DNA from: Lutimonas halocynthiae
Lineage (GTDB): Bacteria > Bacteroidota > Bacteroidia > Flavobacteriales > Flavobacteriaceae
NCBI RefSeq assembly: GCF_030409835.1
Contig: NZ_JAUFQO010000012.1
Location: 186,001 to 250,000 of the forward strand
Direction: 5' to 3'
Length of the DNA stretch: 64,000 bases
Shown here: positions 1-8,557 of the stretch, piece by piece
Layout: each line of letters starts with the position of its first letter
Position numbering within the stretch: the stretch's first letter is position 1
Position numbers and translations under genes: made by a program
The notes under the pieces: model-generated
The model's database searches: none
What the model saw: only the letters and a program-made list of their open reading frames with translations
What the model was told of the DNA's origin: nothing

Positions 1-248
1 AAGAGGCAATCAATTTTAATCTGAGTTATTTGCTGTACACATTTATCTTGGGATTATCCATTATACCTTTTATCGTTAGAACTGTAACTACTGATTTTCA
101 TCATTTAGATTTATTTGGAATGATCAGTGTAGGTTCGATCATAGGTGTTTTGGCTGTTATAAAATTTGTATTGATCATTTTAGCTGCGATTAAGGCCAAT
201 CAAGGTGAAGTGTATAATTACCCCCTAACTATTAAGTTTTTAAAATAA
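1..248 (+). CDS. DUF4870-type small membrane protein, 5' truncated by window edge
   Basis: The frame enters from the left edge (first full codon at base 3) and ends at TAA 246-248, so only about the last 80 residues are present. The visible part opens E-A-I-N-F, carries hydrophobic segments, and closes with IKANQGEVYNYPLTIKF. This Glu-Ala-x-Asn-Phe start and the YPLTIKF end are hallmarks of DUF4870 (Tic20-like) membrane proteins of unknown function. A TTG at base 30 could be mistaken for the start, but the family motif begins before it. It lies upstream of the padR gene on the same strand; this family often sits beside PspC genes. Confidence 0.75.
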   Translation, partial: EAINFNLSYLLYTFILGLSIIPFIVRTVTTDFHHLDLFGMISVGSIIGVLAVIKFVLIILAAIKANQGEVYNYPLTIKFLK

Positions 249-254
249 AAAATT

Positions 255-320
255 ATGATCACAATACTAATCTCAATCGTAATATTTATAGCAAATACTG
301 TACAGTCAGTTTTGTTCTAA
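255..320 (+). CDS. possible 21-residue hydrophobic micro-ORF
   Basis: An ATG at 255, six bases after the DUF4870 stop, opens MITILISIVIFIANTVQSVLF and ends at TAA 318-320. Such a peptide would be a single membrane helix. Nothing beyond its position and hydrophobicity supports it; in AT-rich DNA a chance ORF of this size is common. Confidence 0.2.
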   Translation: MITILISIVIFIANTVQSVLF

Positions 321-366
321 GAATGGGTCTTAACAATCATTAATTAAAAGATTAAAAGAGAAAAAC

Positions 367-717
367 ATGAAGATTGAAAACACAAAAGCACAAATGCGTA
401 AAGGAGTTTTAGAATTCTGCATCCTGTCTATTTTAGAGAGCGGTGATGCATATACTTCTGAAATTCTGGTCCAGCTAAAAGACGCAAAAATGCTTGTGGT
501 TGAGGGTACAGTATATCCTTTACTTACAAGATTGAAAAACGCTGGACTCTTGACCTATCGTTGGGAGGAATCTACTTCCGGTCCACCAAGAAAGTACTAT
601 GGTTTAACTGAAACAGGAAAAATATTTTTGACAGGTTTAAATTCAACCTGGAGTGATTTAGTTAAAGCTGTTAATCTGATTACAAAGAATAATAAATCAA
701 AAACTACAACAAAATGA
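367..717 (+). CDS. PadR-family transcriptional regulator
   Basis: This 116-residue protein is a winged-helix DNA-binding regulator. The N-terminal half has the PadR pattern: KGVLEFCILSILESGDAYTSEI (first helices; described here in part), then GTVYPLLTRLKNAGLL (recognition helix) and the wing GPPRKYYGLTETG. PadR proteins are usually local repressors of membrane or stress genes. The last codon overlaps the next gene by four bases (ATGA at 714-717), so the two are almost certainly co-translated, and this regulator probably controls the PspC gene and its own operon. The ligand or signal cannot be inferred. Confidence 0.92.
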   Translation: MKIENTKAQMRKGVLEFCILSILESGDAYTSEILVQLKDAKMLVVEGTVYPLLTRLKNAGLLTYRWEESTSGPPRKYYGLTETGKIFLTGLNSTWSDLVKAVNLITKNNKSKTTTK

Positions 718-2477
718 ACAAGACAATAAATATAAATCTAGGTGGCATATTTTTTCACATTGATGAAATTGCTTATCAAAAACTGAAAGGTTATTTAGAT
801 TCTATTCGACGTTCTTTAAGTGATGACCCCAAAGGTAGAGATGAAATCATAACGGATATAGAATCTAGAATAGGTGAAATTTTATCGGAAAGAATAAAAG
901 ATGTAAGACAAGTCATCAATGAACAAGATATTGATGAAGTAATTGAAGTGATGGGAAAACCAGAAGATTATATGGTTGACGATGAAATCTTCAATGATGA
1001 TTCTTATGGCAATTACAGCAGTAAAAAAGGCAAAAAACTCTACAGAGATGGTGGAGATAGATTTTTGGGTGGTGTTTCATCAGGAATGGCACATTACTTA
1101 AATATTGATGTAATTTGGATCAGGTTGGGTTGGTTAGTTGCAGCCTTTGGATTTGGATTTGGATTTATCGTATATCCTTTATTGTGGATATTACTTCCAG
1201 AAGCTAATACTACAGCTGAAAAGCTAGAAATGGAGGGAGCTGAGGTAAACATAACCAATATAGAAAAAAAAATTCGTGATGAGATCTCAGACGCATCAAC
1301 TCGTGTAAAACACGGTATTGATGAGGTCTCTGATAAGGTTAAGAATGCCGATTACAAGAAGTATGGCAACAGGGCCAAATCAGGTTCACAGGATCTGGTA
1401 GATACCTTAGGGAAAGTATTTGTTACCATCTTTATGATCATTGGTAAATTCATTGGCGTTTTATTGATTATTGTAGCCGTGACGACTATTCTGGGGATGT
1501 TGATAGGAATGTTCACACTTGGATCTTTGGATTTTATTCATGATGACTGGTTGTTTCGCAACTCTGAAATCTATAATAATTCAGGATTACCAATTTGGTT
1601 TTTATCAGTATTAACCTTTGTTCTGATCGCCATACCGTTCTTTTTCTTATTTGCTCTTGGCTTGAGAATTCTTTCAAATAATGCCAAATCAATTGGTAAG
1701 ACTACAAAACTTTCTTTGTTAGGAATTTGGATCGTTACCTTATTAGTAGCAATTTTCTTTGGAACCAGGCAGTTTATGAATTCAGCCTATGACGGAACCG
1801 TAACAAACTCCCAGGAAATTTATTACAGTACCACCGATACCTTGGAAATAAAAATGGTTGACAATAAGGATATTTCAAATAATAGCAAGCTCAAAAGGAA
1901 CTGGAGGTCGGAGATTGTGTTGGATGCAGATAATCAAGAGAGAATATATTCGAACAATATACGCTTGAATATATTACAATCAGATGATACAACAATGTAT
2001 GCCAAAGTGCGAAAACTGTCACAAGGACAAAGCAGACAAGATGCTAGGGAGAATGCAGATTTGATAAGTCATGCCTATGAACTTAATGACGAGGAGTTGA
2101 GAATTGACGGCTTCTTTTTAGCCGATCTCAATAACAGATTTAGCGAGCAAAGGGTCTATGTTGATCTATATCTCCCAGAAGATCAAATCGTCTATTTGGA
2201 TAATTCAACAAGAACTTTTCTATACGACGTTAATAATGTACAGAACATCTATGATGATGATATGGCTAAACATTATTTTCAAATGACAAAGGATGGTTTT
2301 GCTTGTCTTGATTGTGAAGGGGATGTTATTCATATAGAAGGTGATGATGATTCATTCAATATGAAAATTGATGAAGACGGAGTCCATATTGAAATTCAAG
2401 AAGATGGCATGGAAAAATCTGAAGTTAAAATTGATGCCTCAGGTGTTGTCGTAAAAAGTGTAAAAGATAGTGTCTAA
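714..2477 (+). CDS. PspC-domain multi-pass membrane protein
   Basis: 587 residues. The soluble N-terminus (1-100) matches the usual leader of Bacteroidota PspC proteins (IDEIAYQKLKGYLDSIR, then an Asp/Glu-rich region). The PspC domain spans about 108-170 (KLYRDGGDRFLGGVSSGMAHY, then a membrane helix ending in LLWILLPE). Further hydrophobic segments lie near 235-270, 293-330 and 343-362. The last 200 residues are hydrophilic and acidic, probably outside the cytoplasm. PspC proteins act in envelope-stress sensing. It is translationally coupled to padR and is followed 97 bases later by a DUF2807 lipoprotein, a common grouping in this phylum. Specific function unknown. Confidence 0.9.
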   Translation: MNKTININLGGIFFHIDEIAYQKLKGYLDSIRRSLSDDPKGRDEIITDIESRIGEILSERIKDVRQVINEQDIDEVIEVMGKPEDYMVDDEIFNDDSYGNYSSKKGKKLYRDGGDRFLGGVSSGMAHYLNIDVIWIRLGWLVAAFGFGFGFIVYPLLWILLPEANTTAEKLEMEGAEVNITNIEKKIRDEISDASTRVKHGIDEVSDKVKNADYKKYGNRAKSGSQDLVDTLGKVFVTIFMIIGKFIGVLLIIVAVTTILGMLIGMFTLGSLDFIHDDWLFRNSEIYNNSGLPIWFLSVLTFVLIAIPFFFLFALGLRILSNNAKSIGKTTKLSLLGIWIVTLLVAIFFGTRQFMNSAYDGTVTNSQEIYYSTTDTLEIKMVDNKDISNNSKLKRNWRSEIVLDADNQERIYSNNIRLNILQSDDTTMYAKVRKLSQGQSRQDARENADLISHAYELNDEELRIDGFFLADLNNRFSEQRVYVDLYLPEDQIVYLDNSTRTFLYDVNNVQNIYDDDMAKHYFQMTKDGFACLDCEGDVIHIEGDDDSFNMKIDEDGVHIEIQEDGMEKSEVKIDASGVVVKSVKDSV

Positions 2478-2574
2478 TCTATTCTCAATAGGGCCTTAAA
2501 CTTTTATACACTAAAAGTGTAACGGTTTGAGGTCCAATAGAGTCTTATAATTATAAGCTAATAAAAATATAATC

Positions 2575-3294
2575 ATGAAAAATTTTATCAAACTATCGCT
2601 AGTATTATTTCTTTTAATTGGGACCACTTCATGCATGTTCGATGGGGTTAGAGGAGATGGTGAAGTAGTATCTAAATCAAGAAAAATTTCAGATGATTTT
2701 GTACGTATCAATGCAAGCAGAGGCCTTGACGTTTATATAACTAAAAGTAAAAAGATTTCTTTGGAAGTTGAAGCGGATGAAAATCTCCACGAATTGATAG
2801 AAACCGAAGTGAAGAACGGAACATTGTATATAACTACAACTAAAAATATTTATTCAGCGAGCGCCAAAAAGATTCATTTATCAGTGAATCATATCAACGC
2901 AATACATGTGAATAGCGGGGCAGAGGTTTATTCAGAGAATACTTTTTCAACTGACAAACTTGTTATCAATGTCAGTAGTGGCGCCCATGCAAGAATGGAT
3001 TTAAAAGTAGATGAGCTGACCTGTGAAAGTTCAAGTGGTTCTGAAATAAGAGTTGCTGGCGAAACAAACTATCTAATTGTATCATCTTCTAGTGGAAGCG
3101 ATATTGATGCCTATGAATTAAAAGCAAAGACTTGTAAGGCTGATGCAAGCAGCGGTTCAGATATTCATGTGTATGTTACCGAATCCTTTGAGGGAAGTGC
3201 TTCAAGCGGAGCTGATATACAATATAAGGGTAATCCGGAAGAGGTCAATGAAAGTGACAACTCGGGCGGTAATGTTAGACGCGTGAATGGTTAA
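2575..3294 (+). CDS. DUF2807 (head GIN) beta-helical lipoprotein
   Basis: 239 residues with a lipoprotein signal ending LIGTTSC (lipidated Cys20). The mature part is a repetitive beta-rich domain typical of DUF2807: it begins GDGEVVSKSRKISDDFVRI and continues with rungs such as VSSGAHARMDL, SSSGSEIRVAG, SSSGSDIDAYE, ASSGSDIHVYV and ASSGADIQYKG. These Ser-Ser-Gly-[AS]-[DE]-I turns suggest a right-handed beta-helix. Proteins of this family sit in the envelope and commonly neighbour PspC genes; biochemical role unknown. It converges on the LytTR gene with only a 10-base gap. Confidence 0.9.
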   Translation: MKNFIKLSLVLFLLIGTTSCMFDGVRGDGEVVSKSRKISDDFVRINASRGLDVYITKSKKISLEVEADENLHELIETEVKNGTLYITTTKNIYSASAKKIHLSVNHINAIHVNSGAEVYSENTFSTDKLVINVSSGAHARMDLKVDELTCESSSGSEIRVAGETNYLIVSSSSGSDIDAYELKAKTCKADASSGSDIHVYVTESFEGSASSGADIQYKGNPEEVNESDNSGGNVRRVNG

Positions 3295-3304
3295 ATAGTG
3301 ATGT

Positions 3305-4015
3305 CTAAATTGGCGTATTTAAAATCACGTCTTTGGCGTGATTTATATATTTACGACCTATTGGAATTCGTTTATCCGAAACCAAGACAGAGTTCCCTTC
3401 AAGTGCCTGAATCTTGTCTAGTGCTACTGTAAAAGACCTATGCAACCTTAGAAATTGATTGCTGGGCAATTCTTCTGTAATTCCTGATAATGACTTATGA
3501 GCCAGATAATCACCTGATTTGGTAAACACTTTGATATAATCTTTCAGGCTCTCAATAAAAAAGATATCCTCAAATTTAATTTTGATCAACTTTTTATCCA
3601 CTTTCAGAAAAATAAAAGATTTTTCAGTTGTAGGAGATGCGTCATCAGACTTATCAGTAATGAATTTATGCGAAATTTTATTTATTGATTTTAAGAAACG
3701 GGTAAAAGGAACAGGTTTTACCAAATAATCGAGCACATCAAGATCAAAACTTTCAACGGCATATTCTCGATAAGCTGTTGTAATGACAAAATAAGGTGAT
3801 TTATCAATACTCTTAATAAAATCCAAACCGTTCATCTTTGGCATGTTAATATCGATAAAAACGACATCTATCTCTCCTGATTCTATAATAGATAAAGCCT
3901 CTAAGGGATTGGTAAATTTTCTTAGGAGCTCCATATTAGGAAATTCCTTTAAATGCGTCTCAATAACTTCAGCAGCTAAAGGTTCATCGTCAATTATAAT
4001 ACATTTAATCTTCAT
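3305..4015 (-). CDS. LytTR-family response regulator
   Basis: 236 residues. Residues 1-120 form a receiver domain with acidic Asp9/Asp10, phospho-acceptor Asp55 in FIDINMPKMNG and the conserved Lys in DYLVKPV. Residues about 137-236 form a LytTR DNA-binding domain (FIFLKVDKKLIKI, FLRLHRSFTVALDKI, IPIGRKY). It is the output partner of the kinase immediately upstream; the two reading frames overlap by 11 bases. Targets cannot be deduced here. It might act on its own operon, the adjacent carbohydrate locus, or a distant gene. Confidence 0.95.
   Translation of the reverse strand: MKIKCIIIDDEPLAAEVIETHLKEFPNMELLRKFTNPLEALSIIESGEIDVVFIDINMPKMNGLDFIKSIDKSPYFVITTAYREYAVESFDLDVLDYLVKPVPFTRFLKSINKISHKFITDKSDDASPTTEKSFIFLKVDKKLIKIKFEDIFFIESLKDYIKVFTKSGDYLAHKSLSGITEELPSNQFLRLHRSFTVALDKIQALEGNSVLVSDKRIPIGRKYINHAKDVILNTPI
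3322..3344 (+). terminator. weak hairpin downstream of the DUF2807 gene
   Basis: AAATCACG (3322-3329) pairs with CGTGATTT (3337-3344) around a 7-base loop, followed by an AT run rather than a clean T-tract. It lies inside the 3' end of the convergent LytTR gene. It could end the DUF2807 transcript but is only a weak candidate. Confidence 0.25.
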
Positions 4016-5051
4016 GCAGAGGTAATTTCAAATTCACTGTATATATATTTCCTTTAGATCTTGTCTTTAAACTATAGGATGAGCCATAAAGTAATTGTAA
4101 TCTTCGCTTTGTATTTTCAATCCCAATACCATGTTTAGTGGCCGTATCATCACTTTTAACGAAATCATTTTCTACGGTAAAGTAAAGGAAATTGTCTTTA
4201 ACAACAAAGGCTATATTGACATTTATGTCGGTTTGGTGTTTGGCTCCATGCTTAAAACAGTTTTCTAAAAAGGGTAGAAAGAGTAGTGGGGGAATTTCAA
4301 TATCATCAATATTACCCTCAATACTGATGTTAGATTTTACTCTTTCTCCGTATCGTAATTTTTCCAGTTCCAGATAGCTATAAAGGTAATTTATTGATTT
4401 CATCAAGCTGATCGTGGGTTCTTTAACCTCGTAGAGGACGTATTGCATGATTTCAGATAATTTCATTACCACATTTGGTGCTTTAGGTGAATTTTTGATC
4501 ACCAAAGCATAGAGATTATTCAGGGTATTAAAGAAAAAGTGAGGTTGGATCTGAGATTTAAGAAAATTAAGCTCTGTTTCGAGTTGCATCCTCTGCAGGT
4601 CATCATTGCGCTTCTTTTCATTAACCCAGTCATAAGTCAACTTTATAGCTGAGACCAATGCAATGACATAAATGGCACCGATTACTAACTCAACAACGTG
4701 AATCACAGTAAAGGGTTCCTGATTTCCCTGTGCTTCAGGCCAGATATTTTCGCTGACTAAAATATAGTTCAAGCCTGTTCTGGTCAGGTAAAAAAGGGCC
4801 AGAGACAAGGTAAACAAGAGAAAGAATTGTAAGTATTTCTTTTTAAGTATAAACTTAGGAATGAGATAATAGATTGTAAAATAAGTAATAATGATATTCA
4901 GCGGAAATTCAATCAGGTTGGATTTAAGTGAATACCAATAGTCATTATTAATCGTGGCAAATCTAAAAAAGTTAAAGATAAAGTAGATCAACCAAAAGAG
5001 TAGGTGATAACGTATTGGAATTCTAAACTCTGAAAAAAACTTTTTGAACAT
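4005..5051 (-). CDS. LytS/YehU-type sensor histidine kinase
   Basis: 348 residues. Four predicted membrane helices lie near 17-32, 49-67, 74-92 and 117-138, with almost no periplasmic sensor domain. A short coiled coil leads to the His_kinase box QIQPHFFFNTLNNLYAL (phospho-His171), and an HATPase region follows with PPLLFLPFLENCFKHG (N box) and KHGIGIENTKRRL (G box). It phosphorylates the LytTR regulator encoded downstream with an 11-base overlap. Such kinases usually sense membrane-associated or small signals; the ligand is not evident. Confidence 0.94.
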   Translation of the reverse strand: MFKKFFSEFRIPIRYHLLFWLIYFIFNFFRFATINNDYWYSLKSNLIEFPLNIIITYFTIYYLIPKFILKKKYLQFFLLFTLSLALFYLTRTGLNYILVSENIWPEAQGNQEPFTVIHVVELVIGAIYVIALVSAIKLTYDWVNEKKRNDDLQRMQLETELNFLKSQIQPHFFFNTLNNLYALVIKNSPKAPNVVMKLSEIMQYVLYEVKEPTISLMKSINYLYSYLELEKLRYGERVKSNISIEGNIDDIEIPPLLFLPFLENCFKHGAKHQTDINVNIAFVVKDNFLYFTVENDFVKSDDTATKHGIGIENTKRRLQLLYGSSYSLKTRSKGNIYTVNLKLPLHED

Positions 5052-5169
5052 AATATTAATTAAGCCACTAATTAGAACCTATAAATACTAACTTTTCATT
5101 AAGACGTTGTCTTAATTGCTGAAGGTCATAACGGTATTTCTATAAGCAATTCAAAAACCCCAATTACTA

Positions 5170-8100
5170 TTAAGGACCTCCAATTATTTCAACAAATTGC
5201 ACCTCATCATCATTTTTGGCCGCAAGAATATAGGTTTTCTCTTTAATGTTTATAAAAGATAAATCTTTTGTGTCTCCAGGAATGTACAAGCCACTTTCAG
5301 AGGGCGCCATGGCTTTGAAACCACCTTGGCCATCACCTTCAAGATAAAGACCTACACCCGCGTCATTCCTAGGCGTTTCAACTTCTGATCCATAGAGATT
5401 TCCTGCAATAAGGATGTCAAGATTTGTATCATTATTAAAATCTTTAACCAATATTTGATTGATACTAGACACCTGAGATAAATTAGGTAATTGATGCTGA
5501 ATAAATTCACCATCTTTATTTTCAAGATAAATACTGGCAAAAGATTTAACCTCATAGTGAAGCGATGTCTCAAGTGAGTTTTTCGTGTACACATCTTCAA
5601 GGGTTGCTACTGCAAAAGCATCGTAGTCCTTAAATTTTTTCTTGATAGCTGGTATTTGTTCAGAAGAACATTGTCTGCCCCTTACCGGAAATTTTTCACC
5701 TTCATCATAATAACTCAACACAATGTCATTAGAATTATTTTTATCGAAATCATTGAGATAAATATCAAAGGGTTCGTCTTTACTAGCTTGGTATTTGTAG
5801 TTTAAGCCCAAATTACCAACGATAAAATCAATATCACCGTCATTGTCAAAATCTCCTTCTTCAATGCTGAACCACCATCCTGTACTATCCGTTAAATTCA
5901 ATTTTGGGGTAATATTCTCAAAAGAACCACGGTTATTTCTAAAGACCGTAACAGGCATCCATTCTCCTACAAGCATGAGGTCAACCCAGCCATCATTATC
6001 ATAATCAGTCCAGCTGGCATCTGTAACCATGCCTATATCAATTAATTCAGGTGCTATCTTCTCAGTTACATTTATAAATTTCGCTTGCCCATTTGTGCTG
6101 ATATTTTCAAGAATATAACTGCTGGTTGGCATTGGATAATTCTTTGGAACCAATCTGCCACCCACAAACAAATCAAGATCTCCATCTTTATCATAATCAA
6201 ATGGATGCACTCTTGAACCGCTAATCAACATGTCAGGCAGGGCAGTAGTTGATTTTGACAGATTCCCTTTTCCGTCATTGAGGTATAAACGATCTTGTAA
6301 TAATTCTGAATCATAGTCAAACTCACTTCCTCCACTAACGAGATATAGGTCGTTAAAACCATCTCCATTGGCATCGAAAATAAGACTTCCCAAGTCTTCA
6401 CGATCGCTATCATTATCAACATCTGGAAAATGCTTTCTTTCAAATCCAGATGATGTCTGGTAATAAATAGCCGTTTGATTGTTATGAGCTCCTCCGATCA
6501 CAACATCGTCTAAGCCATCCCCGTTTAAGTCTCCAACACTTGAACCAGGGCCGAATGAAGATGTTTTGTGAGGTAAGAGAACTTGATCCTTGAAGTCATC
6601 GTAAATGTTTTCTACATGTTTATGCTTCATTACAATACTTGGGTCGTTTTCAGTACGAAATAATTTTTCAGATTTAATTTCATCTGATCCTGCTCCAAAA
6701 ACAGCATTGTTATAGTCAATGGTTAAAAACTGATTGCTCTCAATATCTTTTAAAATTTCAATTTTTCCATCAGGCCAGGTTATTTTTAATTCATCCGCTG
6801 CGGCGGATTGGCCAACACCGAAATGTAATTGTGGTGCTACGGAAGATTGAAATCCTCTGGTTAATGTTAGTTCTTGAAACTGTGTAAGTTCGTTTGTTTT
6901 TAAGAGGGCTTTTACACCTAAGCCCGAAGTATTGTTTTTTGGGCCTTTAAACCTCAACGTAATTGAGTTGTTTTGGTCTGAGACGAAGTTTTCAAATATG
7001 GCAGCCTTATCATCAATATTATTGATAACGATTTCCAGGTCTCCATCATTGTCAAGATCAGCATACAGGCAGCCATTTGACCAGCCTTCGAATTCAAGGC
7101 CCCAATCCTGGTTCATTTTATCAAAGGTGAGGTCACCATTATTTTTGAATACAAAATTGTCAATTTTTTCAGAAGGAATAGCCAATGACTTTTCAAGTAA
7201 GCTGGTTTGCTCCCATTTTTGATTGGCTAAATTATTGAAATAGTCTTTGTTGTTGATCTCTCTTCGCGTACCATTCGAAACGAATAAATCTTTCCATCCA
7301 TCATTATCAAGATCGGCAATGAGTGGTCCCCAACTCCAATCTGTGGTTGCAACGCCGGCGATTCGTGCGACATTGCTAAAAGAGGGTAATGAATCGTGTA
7401 CATTGCCATTATTCATTTGTAATTCATTTTGCATGTATTGAAAATGAAAACCTGCATTTACGGTTCCCCAGAATAAATCAGGGTTCATTCCCGCCATGTT
7501 GGCCTTTGAACGTCTATTGTTACCAGGCGTCATGTCCATTTGAAAAATATCTAATAACTGGTCGTTATTGAAATCAGCAATATCAACACCCATACCGTAC
7601 AGTGCGGTTTGACGCGTTAATTGTTTTGAATGTTCAGAAAATGTACCGTTTTGATTATTGATCCACATGTAATCTGGCATATTGAAGTCATTGGAGATAT
7701 AAATATCAGGCCAATTGTCATTGTTAAGGTCACCTACTGTAACACTATTTGTAAGACCAAACGATTCCAGACCTGCTTCTTTGGTTACGTCGGTAAAGAC
7801 ATCGCCATCGTTTCGATAGAGCTTGTCGGATTCTTCGTCGGTAACATTAAATATTTTAAAAAGATAATAATCATTTGGCGCATTAAATTTGGTAGGAGGG
7901 TAATTGGCAACATATAAATCTAAATCACCGTCTAAGTCATAGTCAAAAAATGTAGATTGGATGCTATTACCGATGTTGGCTACACCATACTCTTCAGCTT
8001 TTTCAGAAAAAGTATTGTCACCGTTGTTTATGTATAAAAGGTTGGCTTTTGTTCCAAATTTACCACCCACTGAGCAATATATGTCAAGCAAGCCATCATT

Positions 8101-8466
8101 GTTTACATCTGCCATAGTAACTCCGGTAAACCATCTGTTGTCACCGGCAACATTGGCTGATTCCGTAATATCTTCAAAATTCAGATCACCTTTATTAAGG
8201 TATAATTTGTTTGGTACCATATTTCCAGAAAAATAGAGGTCAATAAGCCCATCATTGTTTATGTCCCCTGCAGAGACACCACCTCCCATATACATATAGG
8301 CGAAAGACATATAATTCAAACTATCTGTTTCTGTAAGGTCGTTTGAGAAATTGATGTTAGTCTTATTCACATCTAATAGTTGGAACAGCTTTTTTGATGG
8401 CTGATCAGATGTTTGACAAGAAATTATAAGTACTAAAAGGAAGAGATAACCAATGATATTTTTCAT
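5170..8466 (-). CDS. giant FG-GAP/VCBS repeat lipoprotein with ASPIC/UnbV domain (paralog 1)
   Basis: 1098 residues with lipoprotein signal LVLIISC (Cys17). An N-terminal propeller (about 60-485) is built from repeats of the type DINNDGLIDLY, DVNNDGLLDIY, DYDLDGDLDLYVA and DLDNDGDLEIVINN, whose DxDxDG loops probably bind calcium. The ASPIC/UnbV domain spans about 515-583 (RGFQSSVAPQLHFG, WPDG). A second FG-GAP region fills the remainder, with a helical insert near 939-965 (KKKFKDYDAFA). It lies downstream of susC-susD after a hairpin terminator, so it probably belongs to that locus as a surface glycan-handling accessory. Three paralogs lie at 23.7-33.6 kb. No enzymatic residues could be assigned. 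Confidence 0.93.
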   Translation of the reverse strand: MKNIIGYLFLLVLIISCQTSDQPSKKLFQLLDVNKTNINFSNDLTETDSLNYMSFAYMYMGGGVSAGDINNDGLIDLYFSGNMVPNKLYLNKGDLNFEDITESANVAGDNRWFTGVTMADVNNDGLLDIYCSVGGKFGTKANLLYINNGDNTFSEKAEEYGVANIGNSIQSTFFDYDLDGDLDLYVANYPPTKFNAPNDYYLFKIFNVTDEESDKLYRNDGDVFTDVTKEAGLESFGLTNSVTVGDLNNDNWPDIYISNDFNMPDYMWINNQNGTFSEHSKQLTRQTALYGMGVDIADFNNDQLLDIFQMDMTPGNNRRSKANMAGMNPDLFWGTVNAGFHFQYMQNELQMNNGNVHDSLPSFSNVARIAGVATTDWSWGPLIADLDNDGWKDLFVSNGTRREINNKDYFNNLANQKWEQTSLLEKSLAIPSEKIDNFVFKNNGDLTFDKMNQDWGLEFEGWSNGCLYADLDNDGDLEIVINNIDDKAAIFENFVSDQNNSITLRFKGPKNNTSGLGVKALLKTNELTQFQELTLTRGFQSSVAPQLHFGVGQSAAADELKITWPDGKIEILKDIESNQFLTIDYNNAVFGAGSDEIKSEKLFRTENDPSIVMKHKHVENIYDDFKDQVLLPHKTSSFGPGSSVGDLNGDGLDDVVIGGAHNNQTAIYYQTSSGFERKHFPDVDNDSDREDLGSLIFDANGDGFNDLYLVSGGSEFDYDSELLQDRLYLNDGKGNLSKSTTALPDMLISGSRVHPFDYDKDGDLDLFVGGRLVPKNYPMPTSSYILENISTNGQAKFINVTEKIAPELIDIGMVTDASWTDYDNDGWVDLMLVGEWMPVTVFRNNRGSFENITPKLNLTDSTGWWFSIEEGDFDNDGDIDFIVGNLGLNYKYQASKDEPFDIYLNDFDKNNSNDIVLSYYDEGEKFPVRGRQCSSEQIPAIKKKFKDYDAFAVATLEDVYTKNSLETSLHYEVKSFASIYLENKDGEFIQHQLPNLSQVSSINQILVKDFNNDTNLDILIAGNLYGSEVETPRNDAGVGLYLEGDGQGGFKAMAPSESGLYIPGDTKDLSFINIKEKTYILAAKNDDEVQFVEIIGGP

Positions 8467-8498
8467 TAGAAAATAATTTTATGTGCGGTTAAAAATAC

Positions 8499-8532
8499 AA
8501 AAACAGAGCATCATAACAATGCTCTGTTTTTT
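8499..8532 (-). terminator. hairpin between susD and the FG-GAP gene
   Basis: A run of A plus ACAGAGCAT (8503-8511) pairs with ATGCTCTGT plus T-run (8519-8532) around a 7-base loop, giving a 13-bp stem. On the minus strand it follows the susD stop and ends in TTTTTGTATTTTT. No promoter match lies between it and the FG-GAP gene 33 bases on, so it may attenuate rather than fully stop transcription. Confidence 0.75.
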
Positions 8533-8557
8533 AAAAAAAATAAAAATCTTTATTAGA

